In this document: piece by piece, positions 13,957-14,427 of the stretch
Layout of the letters: every line of letters starts with the position of its first letter
Position numbering within the stretch: position 1 is the stretch's first letter
Origin: JAFAGX01 sp035624085
GTDB lineage: Bacteria; Acidobacteriota; Terriglobia; Terriglobales; Acidobacteriaceae
DNA length: 14,427 nt
NCBI GenBank assembly: GCA_035624085.1
Contig: DASPSE010000044.1
Location: 1 to 14,427 of the forward strand
Direction of reading: 5' to 3'
Translations under genes and position numbers: made by a program
The notes under the pieces: model-generated
Seen by the model: the letters and a program-made list of their open reading frames with translations, nothing else
Databases searched by the model: none
Told to the model about the DNA's origin: nothing

Positions 13957-14427
13957 CAGTGCTCCGATTTCGCCTGAGATCCGGCAGATTGAGGTCCGTC
14001 TGAAGCGGGGCTCACGATGCGAACCTGCTGGCCAGACACGATGGAATCCGGCGGGTTGATGATGATGGATTCGTCGCCGGTCAGTCCCGAGACGACCTCG
14101 ACCTGAGTGCCATAATCGTGGCCAATGGTAATCGGCTTGAGGTCGACGTGCTGACCGTCGGTGACAGAGGCCACCTGCAGACCCTCGGAGCGGAATATCA
14201 GCGTATTAACGGGAAGAATGAAGGATGAAACTGCGTTCGGTAGTTTCAGATGGACTTCGGCATAGGCGCCGGAGAGCAGATTACCAGTTGGGTTGTTTAC
14301 GCGAATCTCTACTAGCAGGGTACGGGTAGATGGGTCGATGGCGTTGGCAGTGCGCACAAGCGTGCCCGGGAAGCGCCGGCCGGGAAATTCGGAGAGCACC
14401 AGATCGGCCTGCAGTCCCACCTTCGAC
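13956..14427 (-). CDS. Efflux periplasmic adaptor (HlyD/RND membrane-fusion protein), 3' part
   Basis: The C-terminal 156 residues of a membrane-fusion protein; the reading frame continues through the right edge of the window. GLQADLVLSEFPGRRFPGTLVR with IDPSTRTLLVEIRVNNP belongs to the beta-barrel domain. AEVHLKLPN, FILPVNTLIFRSEG and the following strands to VSGQQVRIVSP form the membrane-proximal domain of MdtA/AcrA-type adaptors. The last 17 residues are a Ser/Gln/Lys-rich tail. The protein would link an inner-membrane pump to the NodT-type channel encoded next. The pump gene does not lie between the two as in mexAB-oprM, so it is either upstream, outside the window, or elsewhere. The lipoyl and hairpin domains are not visible. 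Confidence 0.9.
   Translation of the reverse strand, partial: SKVGLQADLVLSEFPGRRFPGTLVRTANAIDPSTRTLLVEIRVNNPTGNLLSGAYAEVHLKLPNAVSSFILPVNTLIFRSEGLQVASVTDGQHVDLKPITIGHDYGTQVEVVSGLTGDESIIINPPDSIVSGQQVRIVSPASDGPQSAGSQAKSEH

Overview
The window carries most of an exopolysaccharide (EPS) or capsule biosynthesis operon of the Wzx/Wzy type, a divergent LuxR-type regulator, an uncharacterised small membrane protein, and the end of an RND-type efflux operon. GC content is moderately high. The gene order and protein flavour suggest a Gram-negative soil bacterium, most likely an acidobacterium (Terriglobia / Koribacter-like). That assignment is an impression from protein style: there is no rRNA or other phylogenetic marker here.

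EPS operon (minus strand, read from 10824 down to 1 and beyond). In transcription order: a Wza-like periplasmic export protein (10081-10824); a Wzz/Wzc-type chain-length co-polymerase without a kinase domain (8490-10034); a CpsD/CapB-like P-loop protein that has lost its nucleotide-binding residues (7762-8493); a NusG/RfaH-type (UpxY-like) antitermination factor (7158-7682); a polyprenyl-phosphate sugar-1-phosphate transferase that starts the repeat unit (5525-7156); an O-antigen-ligase/Wzy-type polymerase (4206-5522); a Wzx flippase (2828-4246); a GT4 glycosyltransferase (1588-2817); and a polypeptide that joins two GT4 glycosyltransferases and leaves the window at base 1. Genes abut or overlap by a few bases throughout. 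The two larger gaps are 79 bp before the NusG-like gene and about 46 bp before the co-polymerase. Together the genes give initiation, sugar addition, flipping, polymerisation, length control and export.

Regulatory region (10825-11238). This 414-bp divergent intergenic region holds three short inverted repeats, a candidate minus-strand promoter overlapping one of them, and a strong ribosome binding site for the Wza-like gene that can fold into a small hairpin. The divergent plus-strand gene (11239-11928) encodes a NarL/FixJ-type response regulator. Its receiver domain lacks the phospho-acceptor aspartate (Asn instead) and the conserved lysine, so it probably acts without classical phosphorylation.

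Right end. A 129-residue protein with four predicted membrane helices (12008-12397, plus) lies tail to tail with a minus-strand pair: a NodT-type outer-membrane efflux lipoprotein (12448-13956) and, overlapping it by one base, the C-terminal part of a periplasmic membrane-fusion protein (13956-14427, cut by the window edge). The inner-membrane pump is not in the window.

No tRNA, rRNA, CRISPR array, insertion sequence or clear intrinsic terminator was found. The most interesting points are two signalling-type proteins in one locus that have both lost their catalytic residues, and the in-line fusion of two glycosyltransferases.
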